NCBI GenBank assembly: GCA_016870235.1
Contig: VGCB01000238.1
Coordinates: forward strand, 1 to 5,286
Direction of reading: 5' to 3'
Source of the DNA: Actinomycetota bacterium
GTDB taxonomy: Bacteria; Actinomycetota; Thermoleophilia; Gaiellales; Gaiellaceae
DNA: 5,286 nucleotides
Numbering within the stretch: position 1 is the stretch's first letter; each line of letters begins with the position of its first letter. The notes beneath the pieces are model-generated. The model was not told the DNA's origin and searched no databases. It saw only the letters and a program-made list of their open reading frames with translations. The translations under genes and the position numbers were made by a program. Positions 1-5,286 of this stretch are shown here, piece by piece.

Positions 1-669
1 GCCGATCTCGGCCCGCTCCTCGCGCTGCTCGCGCGCTCGGCCACCGGGCAACGGCTCACGAGCTACACGCACCTCGTCACGGGCCCGCGCCGCCCCGGCG
101 AGGTCGACGGGCCCGAGGAGCTCCACGTCGTCCTACTCGAGAACGGCCGGCGCAACCTGCTCGGCACCGAGTACGAGGAGATGCTCGCCTGCATCCGGTG
201 CGGCGCCTGCCTGAACGTGTGCCCGGTGTACCGCCACACCGCCGGGTCGGCCTACGGCCCGGTCTACTCGGGGCCGATGGGAGCCGTGCTCGCGCCGCTC
301 CTCGTCGGGATCGAGAACGCGGCCTCGCTCCCGCACGCCTCCTCGCTCTGCGGCGCCTGCACCGATGCCTGCCCGGTCAAGATCCCCCTGCACGACCTGC
401 TGCTCGAGCTGCGGCGCGACCTCGTCGACCGCGGGCACGCCTCGCGGGTCGAGCGCCTGGCCCTGACCCTCTGGTCACTCGCCTGGTCGAGCCCGCTCGG
501 CTACCGGCTGACGACGCGAGTTGCCCGCATCGGCAGCCGCCTCGCCGGTGCCGGCGGGCCCGGCGCCGTCTGGGCCGCGGGGCGCGATCTCCCCGTCCTC
601 GCCCGGAGGCGCTACCGGGACGCAAGGCGGTCCGACGCCCGCCGGCCGGGAGCAGGGGGCGGCGGATGA
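1..669 (+). CDS. lutB: LutB-type iron-sulfur protein, C-terminal part (5' end outside window)
   Basis: This is the C-terminal 222 residues of an L-lactate utilization protein B (LutB/YkgF family, normally about 450-480 residues). LutA, LutB and LutC together oxidise L-lactate to pyruvate in the cytoplasm, and LutB is the iron-sulfur electron-carrying subunit. The frame is open from base 1, so the start and the N-terminal LUD domain lie upstream. Visible residues 64, 67, 70 and 74 form a complete CxxCxxCxxxCP motif (bases 190-225). A second motif has Cys 117, 120 and 124 in SSLCGACTDACP, with Ser where a first Cys would stand, followed by the family-typical VKIPLHDLL. The tail with W..GRDLP near the end matches the C-terminal helical region of LutB proteins. 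The TGA stop at 667-669 overlaps the lutC ATG. The family call is strong. The exact substrate (lactate or another 2-hydroxyacid) cannot be read from the sequence. Confidence 0.93.
   Translation, partial: ADLGPLLALLARSATGQRLTSYTHLVTGPRRPGEVDGPEELHVVLLENGRRNLLGTEYEEMLACIRCGACLNVCPVYRHTAGSAYGPVYSGPMGAVLAPLLVGIENAASLPHASSLCGACTDACPVKIPLHDLLLELRRDLVDRGHASRVERLALTLWSLAWSSPLGYRLTTRVARIGSRLAGAGGPGAVWAAGRDLPVLARRRYRDARRSDARRPGAGGGG
654..659 (+). promoter_or_regulatory. Shine-Dalgarno sequence for lutC
   Basis: The purine run AGGGGG lies six bases before the ATG at 666, inside the last codons of lutB. It supports this start for lutC over upstream in-frame ATGs such as the one at 198, which would run through lutB in another frame. 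Confidence 0.6.
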
Positions 670-1043
670 GCGAGCTCGTCGAGCGCTTCCTCGCCAACTG
701 CGAACGGCAGGGGATGGTCGCCCACCGGGACGGGGTTCCCGAGCTCCCGGGCGCCGAGGTGTCCGACGCGCTCTACGGCCTCGTGGAGCCGGGGAGCGTC
801 GTCATCGCCGCCTCGGTCTCGGAGCCGCGGTCGCGGTCGCTCCTCCCCGACGTCCACCTCGCCGTCGTCCGCGAGGACGCGATCCTGCCCGATCTTCCCG
901 CCTTGCTCGAGGCCGTCCGGGGAGCCCTGCCGAGCTCGCTCGCGATCGTCTCCGGGCCGAGCCGGACCGCGGACATCGAGATGACGCTCGCCGTCGGCGT
1001 CCACGGGCCGTGCGAGCAGCACGTCGCCGTGCGCCGCGCGTGA
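666..1043 (+). CDS. lutC: LutC-like LUD-domain protein, unusually short
   Basis: This encodes a 125-residue protein of the LutC/YkgG family, the third subunit of the lactate oxidation complex. The C-terminal half is typical: SLLPDVHLAVV (residues 58-68), then ISGPSRTADIE-like VSGPSRTADIEMTL (95-108) and VGVHGPCEQHV (110-120). The start at 666 is fixed by the ATGA overlap with the lutB stop and by a purine-rich ribosome site six bases upstream. LutC proteins usually run about 180-240 residues. Here the short N-terminal helix (residues 3-21, RFLANCERQGMVAHR) passes almost directly to DALYGLVEPGSVVIAAS (34-50), which I align with the family's A.AETGTLVL strand. The alpha/beta stretch normally between them appears to be missing. 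Both junctions read smoothly with no frameshift, so it looks like a compact form, not a broken gene. The short gap to the transporter gene (GTGA overlap) implies coupled translation. Confidence 0.82.
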   Translation: MSELVERFLANCERQGMVAHRDGVPELPGAEVSDALYGLVEPGSVVIAASVSEPRSRSLLPDVHLAVVREDAILPDLPALLEAVRGALPSSLAIVSGPSRTADIEMTLAVGVHGPCEQHVAVRRA

Positions 1044-2005
1044 CCGGCGCAGGCCCGGACGCCACCCTCATGGAGAGGGTCGGCTCGGCGCGCCCTCGGC
1101 CGGCCCTCGGCTACGCGATGACCTTCGTCGCGGCGTCGCTCTTGGCCGTCAACGGCCCGGTCGTGAAGGCGCTCCTCGGCTCGAGCGGGCTCTCGACGAT
1201 GCGGCTCACGGAGCTCCGGACGGCCGGTGCGGCGGTGTTCCTCGTCGTCGTGGTCGCCGCGATCGCGCCGCGACGGCTGCGCGTCTCCGTCCGTGAGATC
1301 CCGTTCTTCCTGCTCTACGGCGGCGTCTGCTTCGTCCTCGTCTCGTGGCTCTACTTCGTCGCGATCGACCGGCTGCCGATCGGGATCGCGGTGCCGCTCC
1401 AGTTCACGGCGCCCGTCCTCGTGGCTCTCTGGGCGATGCTCGTCTGGCGGCGACCCGTGCGCTCGACCGTGTGGATCGCGCTCGCTCTCGCGCTCGCGGG
1501 CGTCCTGCTCGTGTCCCGCGTCTGGTCGGGATTCGAGCTCGACGGCATCGGTGTCGCCGCCGCGGGTGGGGCGGCGGTCGCCCTGGCCGCCTACTTCCTC
1601 ATCGGCGAACGCGCCGTCACGCAGCGCGACCCGCTCTCGCTGCTCGCGCTCGCGTTCGTCTTCGCCGCCGTCGTCTGGGCGATCGCGCAGCCGTGGTGGT
1701 CGTTCCCGTTCGAGGCTCTCGGTGGCTCGGCGTCGCTCGGCGGGGCGCTCGCGGAGATCTCGCTGCCGGCGTGGGTGCTCGTCGTGCTCATGGTCGTCCC
1801 GGGCACGATCGTGCCGTTCGGCCTCGAGCTCTACGCGCTCCGGCATCTCCCGGCGACGCACGTCGCCCTCGTCGCCATGGTCGAGCCCGTCGCCGCCGGC
1901 GTCGTCGGGTGGGCGTGGCTCGAGGAGTCGATCGGCGCGGTCGCCCTCGTCGGGGTCGCGGTCACGCTCGCCGGCACCACGCTCGCCCAGACGGCGCGCC
2001 GTTGA
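1040..2005 (+). CDS. EamA/DMT-family membrane transporter
   Basis: This is a 321-residue (from GTG) integral membrane protein of the drug/metabolite transporter superfamily, EamA type. About ten hydrophobic segments are visible, near residues 24-42, 62-76, 88-108, 114-135, 143-160, 170-188, 200-217, 243-260, 270-290 and 299-317. They form the expected tandem five-helix repeat. Each half ends in the EamA hallmark: AVPLQFTAPVLVALW (117-131) in the first and HVALVAMVEPVAAGVVGW (274-291) in the second. Length is normal for the family (about 300). The start is uncertain. GTG at 1040 gives a GTGA overlap with the lutC stop, ATG at 1070 gives 311 residues and ATG at 1118 gives 295, and none has a strong ribosome site. 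EamA proteins are mostly exporters of amino acids or metabolites, and the substrate cannot be predicted. Its position suggests a link with the lut genes, possibly 2-hydroxyacid movement, but that is inference. Confidence 0.9.
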   Translation: MTGAGPDATLMERVGSARPRPALGYAMTFVAASLLAVNGPVVKALLGSSGLSTMRLTELRTAGAAVFLVVVVAAIAPRRLRVSVREIPFFLLYGGVCFVLVSWLYFVAIDRLPIGIAVPLQFTAPVLVALWAMLVWRRPVRSTVWIALALALAGVLLVSRVWSGFELDGIGVAAAGGAAVALAAYFLIGERAVTQRDPLSLLALAFVFAAVVWAIAQPWWSFPFEALGGSASLGGALAEISLPAWVLVVLMVVPGTIVPFGLELYALRHLPATHVALVAMVEPVAAGVVGWAWLEESIGAVALVGVAVTLAGTTLAQTARR

Positions 2006-2031
2006 CACCGAGGGCGAGACCGGGCGGCGGC

Positions 2032-2037
2032 TACGCT
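2032..2037 (+). promoter_or_regulatory. Putative -10 element of the ispH promoter
   Basis: TACGCT fits the TANNNT pattern of actinobacterial -10 boxes and ends eight bases before the ispH ATG. Transcription starting six to eight bases downstream would begin at or within two bases of the ATG, giving a leaderless message. A TTGACA lies at 2002-2007, but its 24-base spacing is too long for a standard -35. The call rests on position and pattern only. Confidence 0.4.
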
Positions 2038-2045
2038 AGTGCAGG

Positions 2046-2993
2046 ATGGTCGAGAAGATCCTCCTCGCCTCGCCCCGCGGCTTCTGCGCCGGCGTCGAGC
2101 GCGCCGTCGACAGCGTCGAGAAGGCGCTCGAGCACTACGGCGCCCCGGTCTACGTGCGGAAGCAGATCGTCCACAACATCCACGTCGTCCGCGACCTCGA
2201 GGCCCGCGGCGCGGTGTTCGTCGACGAGGTGGACGAGGTGCCCGTCGGCGCGACCGTGGTCTACTCGGCCCACGGCGTCGCGCCGTCCGTGCACGAGGGC
2301 TCGCGCGACCGCCGCCACAACGTGATCGACGCCACCTGCCCGCTCGTCTCCAAGGTGCACGTCCAGGTGAAGCGCTACGCGGAGGACGGGTGCAACGTCA
2401 TCCTCATCGGCCATGCCGGGCACGAGGAGGTCGTCGGCACGATGGGCGAGGCGCCCGACGCGGTCATCCTCGTCCAGGACGTCGACGAGGCGCGGACGGT
2501 CGCCGTGCCGGAGGGGCGGCTCGCCTACGTGACGCAGACGACCCTCTCGGTGGACGAGACCTCCGAGATCATCGGTGCCCTCCGAGATCGGTTCCCGCAC
2601 ATCATCGGGCCGAAGAAGGAGGACATCTGCTACGCGACCTCCAACCGGCAGTGGGCGGTGAAGGAGATGCTCGACCAGGTCGACCTGCTCCTCGTGGTCG
2701 GCTCGCGGAACTCCTCCAACTCGAACCGGCTCGTCGAGGTCTCGCTCGCCCACGGCGTCCCCAGCTACCTGATCGACGACGACGCCGAGATCGAGGTGGG
2801 CTGGCTCGACGGCGTTCGGGTGGTCGGCATCACCTCCGGCGCCTCCGCGCCCGAGAAGCTCGTCACCCGCGTCTGCGACTGGTTCCGCGCCCGCGGCGCC
2901 GAGAACTTCGAGGAGTTCCACATCGTCGACGAGGACGTCACCTTCCGCCTCCCGTTCGAGCTCCGGCGCGAGCTCGAGCTCTCGGCCGGCTAG
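2046..2993 (+). CDS. ispH: 4-hydroxy-3-methylbut-2-enyl diphosphate reductase (IspH/LytB)
   Basis: IspH is the last enzyme of the MEP isoprenoid pathway. This cytosolic iron-sulfur enzyme reductively dehydroxylates HMBPP to IPP and DMAPP. The 315-residue product is full length for the family. The three cluster ligands are Cys14 (PRGFCAGVERAV), Cys98 (IDATCPLVSKVH) and Cys195 (DICYATSNRQ). Substrate-contacting residues equivalent to E. coli ones are present: His43, His76 (SAHGV), His126 and Glu128 (GHAGHEEVVG), Thr165/166 (TQTTLS), the SRNSSNSNRL loop (220-229) and Ser267 (TSGASAPE). The start is well bounded: an in-frame TAG sits at 2037-2039, and ATG 2046 places Cys14 two residues later than E. 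coli Cys12. There is no good ribosome site, only AGG touching the ATG. That fits the -10-like element just upstream and a leaderless transcript. It follows the transporter gene by 40 bases and could also be read through from it. A hairpin terminator lies 45 bases after the stop. Confidence 0.98.
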   Translation: MVEKILLASPRGFCAGVERAVDSVEKALEHYGAPVYVRKQIVHNIHVVRDLEARGAVFVDEVDEVPVGATVVYSAHGVAPSVHEGSRDRRHNVIDATCPLVSKVHVQVKRYAEDGCNVILIGHAGHEEVVGTMGEAPDAVILVQDVDEARTVAVPEGRLAYVTQTTLSVDETSEIIGALRDRFPHIIGPKKEDICYATSNRQWAVKEMLDQVDLLLVVGSRNSSNSNRLVEVSLAHGVPSYLIDDDAEIEVGWLDGVRVVGITSGASAPEKLVTRVCDWFRARGAENFEEFHIVDEDVTFRLPFELRRELELSAG

Positions 2994-3026
2994 AGCGCCG
3001 CCGGGCGCGCCCAGCCCGCTTCTCCA

Positions 3027-3038
3027 CCGTTGTCCACA
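3027..3038 (+). repeat. 12-base direct repeat, copy 1, containing a DnaA box
   Basis: CCGTTGTCCACA here is repeated exactly at 3192-3203, 165 bases away in the same orientation. Bases 3030-3038 are TTGTCCACA, the preferred DnaA box form in high-G+C actinobacteria (the E. coli consensus is TTATCCACA). The last base is also the first base of the adjoining hairpin stem, so bound DnaA would abut the terminator. The DnaA assignment is by sequence match only. Confidence 0.6.
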
Positions 3039-3060
3039 ACCGGTGTTTGACACCGGTTTT
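3038..3060 (+). terminator. Rho-independent-like terminator downstream of ispH
   Basis: AACCGGTGT (3038-3046) and ACACCGGTT (3050-3058) form a perfect nine-base-pair stem around a TTG loop. The stem's final TT continues as a TTTT run through 3060. It lies 45 bases after the ispH stop and fits a plus-strand intrinsic terminator, though the T-run is short. An alternative pairing exists between GACACCG (3049-3055) and CGGTGTC (3071-3077), which would compete with this stem. Read on the minus strand, no T-run follows the stem. Confidence 0.65.
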
Positions 3061-3191
3061 CGACAGGGCACGGTGTCCGGTCGAGACAGGGAGGAGATGT
3101 CTGCTAACCGGAGGGATCCGGCCGATGTGACGGGCGTGTGGCGTCGCGGCTGTGGAGGAGATGATGCGACATTTCAACGCGCTGGCAACAG

Positions 3192-3203
3192 CCGTTGTCC
3201 ACA
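3192..3203 (+). repeat. 12-base direct repeat, copy 2, containing a DnaA box
   Basis: This is the second exact copy of CCGTTGTCCACA, with the DnaA box TTGTCCACA at 3195-3203. It sits six bases beyond the minus-strand stop codon at 3210-3212, so it lies just outside the coding sequence and is not forced by protein conservation. It has the same orientation as copy 1. Confidence 0.6.
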
Positions 3204-3209
3204 GGCAGC

Positions 3210-5285
3210 TCAGTCGGGCAACGCTGCCTTGCGGATGACCGGCTCGGAGCCGGTGCCCGTCTCCACGGCGTGCGCGAGCACCTCCCGAGCGATCCAATCC
3301 CGGTGCTCGAGGAGATCCCTGTCCGCTGAGGGGAGCTCCAGCTGAATTCGATCCGAGAGCTCGAGCCCCGCCGCCTTGCGCATCGAGTTCACCGTGTGGA
3401 TCAGCTCGTAGACGCGCATCTCGCGCTCGAGCTCGGCGTCGACGCGGGTGTCGAGCGCGACGGTGAGGCCGTCCGCCGCGGCCACCGCCCAGCCGTCCTT
3501 GCCGAGCCGCTCGACGAGCACCTCCTCCGGCCCGAGCTCGTGACCGAGCACGCGGAAGCGGCCGCCGCCCAGCTCCTCGAACGCGCCGCTCTGCAGCGCC
3601 GCGCGCACGGAGCCGAGCTCCTTGCCGAGCCGGGGGCCGAGCAGCGGCAGGTTCGGCTTCACGCGCAGCTCGGCCTCGACGGGCTCGAACACCACCTCCT
3701 TCACGCGGAGCTCGTCGGCGATCTCCTCGGCGTGGGCGACCGCCAGCGGCGCACCTTCGACGACGAGGCGGCGCAGCGGCTGGCGAACCTTGAGCTGCGA
3801 CGTCGATCGCGCCGTGTGCCCGAGGCGGACGACGCGCCGCACCTGCTCGACCTCGTCCACGAGCTCGGCGTCCGCCTTCGCGGGGGACGGCCAGCCGGCG
3901 AGGAACACCGACGGGGGCGACCCCGGCACGGCGCCGGCCACGAGCGTCCGCCACAGGTGCTCGGCGAGGAACGGCATCACCGGCGAGATCACGCGGAGCC
4001 CCTGCACGACCGCGTACCAGAGCGTCCGCAGCGCCTGGCGGTCGTCGTCCCAGAAACGGCGCCGCGACCGGCGGATGTACCAGTTCGAGAGATCATCGAC
4101 GTAGGCGTCGAACGCGCGGGTCACGTCGACCGTCAGCCAGCGCTCGTACCCCGCGGTCGCCTCCTCGACGAGCCGTGCCACGCGTGCGACGAGCCAGCGG
4201 TCGAGCGGCTGCAGCTCGCCGTCGGGCCCGCCCTCGAGATCGCCCAGCACGGGCTCGAACCCGGCGACGTTCCCGTAGTCGACGAGAAACTTCGTCGAGT
4301 TCCAGAGCGTCAGCAGCTTGCGCTGGATCTCCTTCGCCGGGCCGAAGCCGAAGAGGAGGTTGCGGTCGGGCGGCTGCGCGCAGTACTGCCAGCGCATCAC
4401 GTCGGCACCCATTCGGGCGAACGCCTCCGGCGCGTCGATCATGTTCCCCCACGAGCCGTGCATCTCGCGCCCGTGCTCGTCGAGCATCTTCTCGTACCCG
4501 AGCACCTTCCGGAACGGCGAGCGCCCCACGAGCGCCACCGACATGAAGAGCTGCGAGTAGAACCAGAGGCGGATCTGCTCGCGCATCTCCGACACCCAGT
4601 CGGCCGGGAACCACTCCTCCCAGTACGCGTGATCGGGGAGATCCGCCGTCGTCAGCCCTCTCGCGGCGCCGGTCGCGTAGCCCTCGGGCACCGGCGTGTC
4701 GTTCTGCCACCCGAGCGTCGAGAAGGGGACGATGCCGGCGTCGAGCCACACGTCTCCTACCTCCGGGATCCGCGAGACCTCGGCGTCGCACGCGGCGCAG
4801 CGGATCGGCACCGCGTCGATCCACGGGCGCCGCAGCTCCTCGAGCTGATCGAGCCCGCGAACGGCCCGCTCCTCGAGCTCCCGTCGCGATCCGATCACGT
4901 TCAGGTGCCCGCAATCGCACGGGTAGAACGGCAGCGGCAGCCCGTAGTAGCGGCGTCGTGAGATATTCCAGTCGCCCATGTTCCGCAGCCAGTCGTCCAT
5001 GCGCTTGCCCATGTACGCGGGCGTCCACTCGACCGTGGCGTTCGCCTCCAGCAGCTGCGGCCGGATCTCGTCGACGCGGATGAACCAGTCGTCCGAGAGC
5101 CGGAAGATCAGCGCCGTGTGGCAGCGCCAGCAGAACGGGAAGCTGTGCGTGATCGTGGTCGCCTCGGCGAGGAGGCCGCGCTCGTCGAGGTCGCCGACGA
5201 TCTGATCCGTCGCCTCGGTCGTCGAGAGCCCGTGCAGCCAGCCGTACTCCGGGTAGAAGCGGCCGCTCTCGTCGACCGGCGTCAG
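3210..5285 (-). CDS. ileS: Isoleucyl-tRNA synthetase, eukaryote-like class, C-terminal part (5' end outside window)
   Basis: These 691 residues are the C-terminal two thirds of a class I synthetase that charges tRNA-Ile (family length about 1030-1050). The HIGH motif and most of the editing domain lie beyond the right edge. In order (visible numbering) come the end of the editing insert, THSFPFCWRC (46-55) and the WFI segment (67-69). GDWNISRRRYYG (104-115) follows, with Tyr114 where Trp is usual. Then come Cys pairs FYPCDCGH (120-127) and RCAAC (162-166) that could bind zinc, then GDVWLDAGIVPF (177-188). EMHGSWGN (274-281) occupies the KMSKS site. Next is an anticodon-binding domain with LSNWYIRRSRRRFW, then a tail containing KVRQPLRR (499-506) and RKAAGLELSDRI (around 636-647) that resembles the DUF5915 extension of IleRS2-type enzymes. 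The oddity is KMSKS reading EMHGS. No frameshift or stop interrupts the frame. IleRS is by far the best fit. A specialised paralogue is possible. Confidence 0.93.
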   Translation of the reverse strand: MTPVDESGRFYPEYGWLHGLSTTEATDQIVGDLDERGLLAEATTITHSFPFCWRCHTALIFRLSDDWFIRVDEIRPQLLEANATVEWTPAYMGKRMDDWLRNMGDWNISRRRYYGLPLPFYPCDCGHLNVIGSRRELEERAVRGLDQLEELRRPWIDAVPIRCAACDAEVSRIPEVGDVWLDAGIVPFSTLGWQNDTPVPEGYATGAARGLTTADLPDHAYWEEWFPADWVSEMREQIRLWFYSQLFMSVALVGRSPFRKVLGYEKMLDEHGREMHGSWGNMIDAPEAFARMGADVMRWQYCAQPPDRNLLFGFGPAKEIQRKLLTLWNSTKFLVDYGNVAGFEPVLGDLEGGPDGELQPLDRWLVARVARLVEEATAGYERWLTVDVTRAFDAYVDDLSNWYIRRSRRRFWDDDRQALRTLWYAVVQGLRVISPVMPFLAEHLWRTLVAGAVPGSPPSVFLAGWPSPAKADAELVDEVEQVRRVVRLGHTARSTSQLKVRQPLRRLVVEGAPLAVAHAEEIADELRVKEVVFEPVEAELRVKPNLPLLGPRLGKELGSVRAALQSGAFEELGGGRFRVLGHELGPEEVLVERLGKDGWAVAAADGLTVALDTRVDAELEREMRVYELIHTVNSMRKAAGLELSDRIQLELPSADRDLLEHRDWIAREVLAHAVETGTGSEPVIRKAALPD

Positions 5286-5286
5286 C

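Larger units (their letters stand above)
2994..3209. other. Convergent intergenic region, 216 bases
   Basis: This gap lies between the ends of ispH (plus) and the synthetase gene (minus). It shows no convincing coding potential. It has longer A/T-containing stretches than the flanking genes, and it holds a hairpin terminator, two DnaA boxes, a 10-base direct repeat (GGAGGAGATG at 3090-3099 and 3154-3163) and a small CCGGA-GGGA-TCCGG hairpin (3108-3121). Convergent gaps in dense genomes are usually short, so a span this size with repeated motifs suggests some function beyond ending two transcripts. No clear terminator for the minus-strand gene is visible: the central hairpin is followed by no T-run in that direction. 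Confidence 0.7.

Noticed and set aside
773..2008. 411-codon minus-strand open frame opposite lutC and the transporter
   Set aside because: It is a low-complexity Arg/Asp/Glu-rich translation with no recognisable motif. The plus strand encodes conserved LUD and EamA sequences.
2039..2041. GTG as an alternative ispH start
   Set aside because: It is in a different frame from ispH, and a stop (2037-2039) closes the ispH frame immediately upstream.
2167..2175. TCGTCCACA, one mismatch from a DnaA box
   Set aside because: It falls in the ispH codons for the conserved IVHN segment, so protein conservation explains it.
2994..3209. Chromosomal or plasmid replication origin
   Set aside because: Only two exact DnaA boxes are present, with no A/T-rich unwinding region and no dnaA, dnaN, rep or par genes nearby.
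3238..3254. Eight-base inverted repeat ACCGGCTC/GAGCCGGT as a terminator of the synthetase gene
   Set aside because: It lies inside the coding sequence before the stop, has a one-base spacer and no T-run, and is explained by the GSEPV codons.
3043..3345. 100-codon plus-strand frame across the intergenic region, or 83 codons from ATG 3097
   Set aside because: The purine-rich site lies only about two bases from ATG 3097, the second half is antisense to the synthetase end, and the product has no family resemblance or membrane segment.
3396..4961. 521-codon plus-strand open frame opposite the synthetase gene
   Set aside because: It is an antisense shadow of high-G+C coding DNA. Its composition is rich in Arg, Glu, Leu, His and Val with no domain, while the minus strand gives an unmistakable synthetase.
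1..5286. CRISPR array, insertion sequence, tRNA or rRNA genes
   Set aside because: No regularly spaced repeats, transposase motifs, terminal repeats, cloverleaf sequence or rRNA signatures were seen on either strand.

Overview
The window is high-G+C bacterial chromosome, with most third codon positions G or C. It holds four genes on the plus strand followed by one convergent gene on the minus strand, and coding density is high. The gene types fit a high-G+C actinobacterium: a LutB/LutC iron-sulfur pair, ispH, an isoleucyl-tRNA synthetase of the eukaryote-like class, and TTGTCCACA DnaA boxes. My best guess is a Thermoleophilia-like lineage (Solirubrobacterales or Gaiellales). That placement is inference from remembered family resemblance, not something a single window proves.

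Layout. Bases 1-669 are the 3' part of lutB, whose product carries two iron-sulfur motifs. lutC (666-1043) overlaps it in an ATGA junction and encodes an unusually small LUD-domain protein. A ten-helix EamA/DMT transporter gene (1040-2005) overlaps lutC through a GTGA junction. These three look like one translationally coupled operon for oxidation of lactate or a related 2-hydroxyacid, presumably with lutA just upstream of the window. The transporter may be the permease or exporter of that unit. After a 40-base gap comes ispH (2046-2993), the last enzyme of the MEP isoprenoid pathway. It is complete, has all catalytic residues, and has a -10-like element placed so that the transcript may start at or next to the ATG.

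Bases 2994-3209 lie between convergent gene ends and contain the most regulatory-looking DNA in the window. There is a rho-independent-like hairpin for ispH, two exact DnaA boxes inside an exact 12-base direct repeat, and a second 10-base direct repeat. Bases 3210-5285 on the minus strand are the C-terminal two thirds of an isoleucyl-tRNA synthetase, running off the right edge. Its KMSKS signature reads EMHGS, so the catalytic second lysine is replaced by glycine.

I found no CRISPR array, insertion sequence, tRNA or rRNA, and no clear undescribed system. The points most worth a second look are the degenerate synthetase signature, the mini-LutC, and the paired DnaA boxes between convergent genes.
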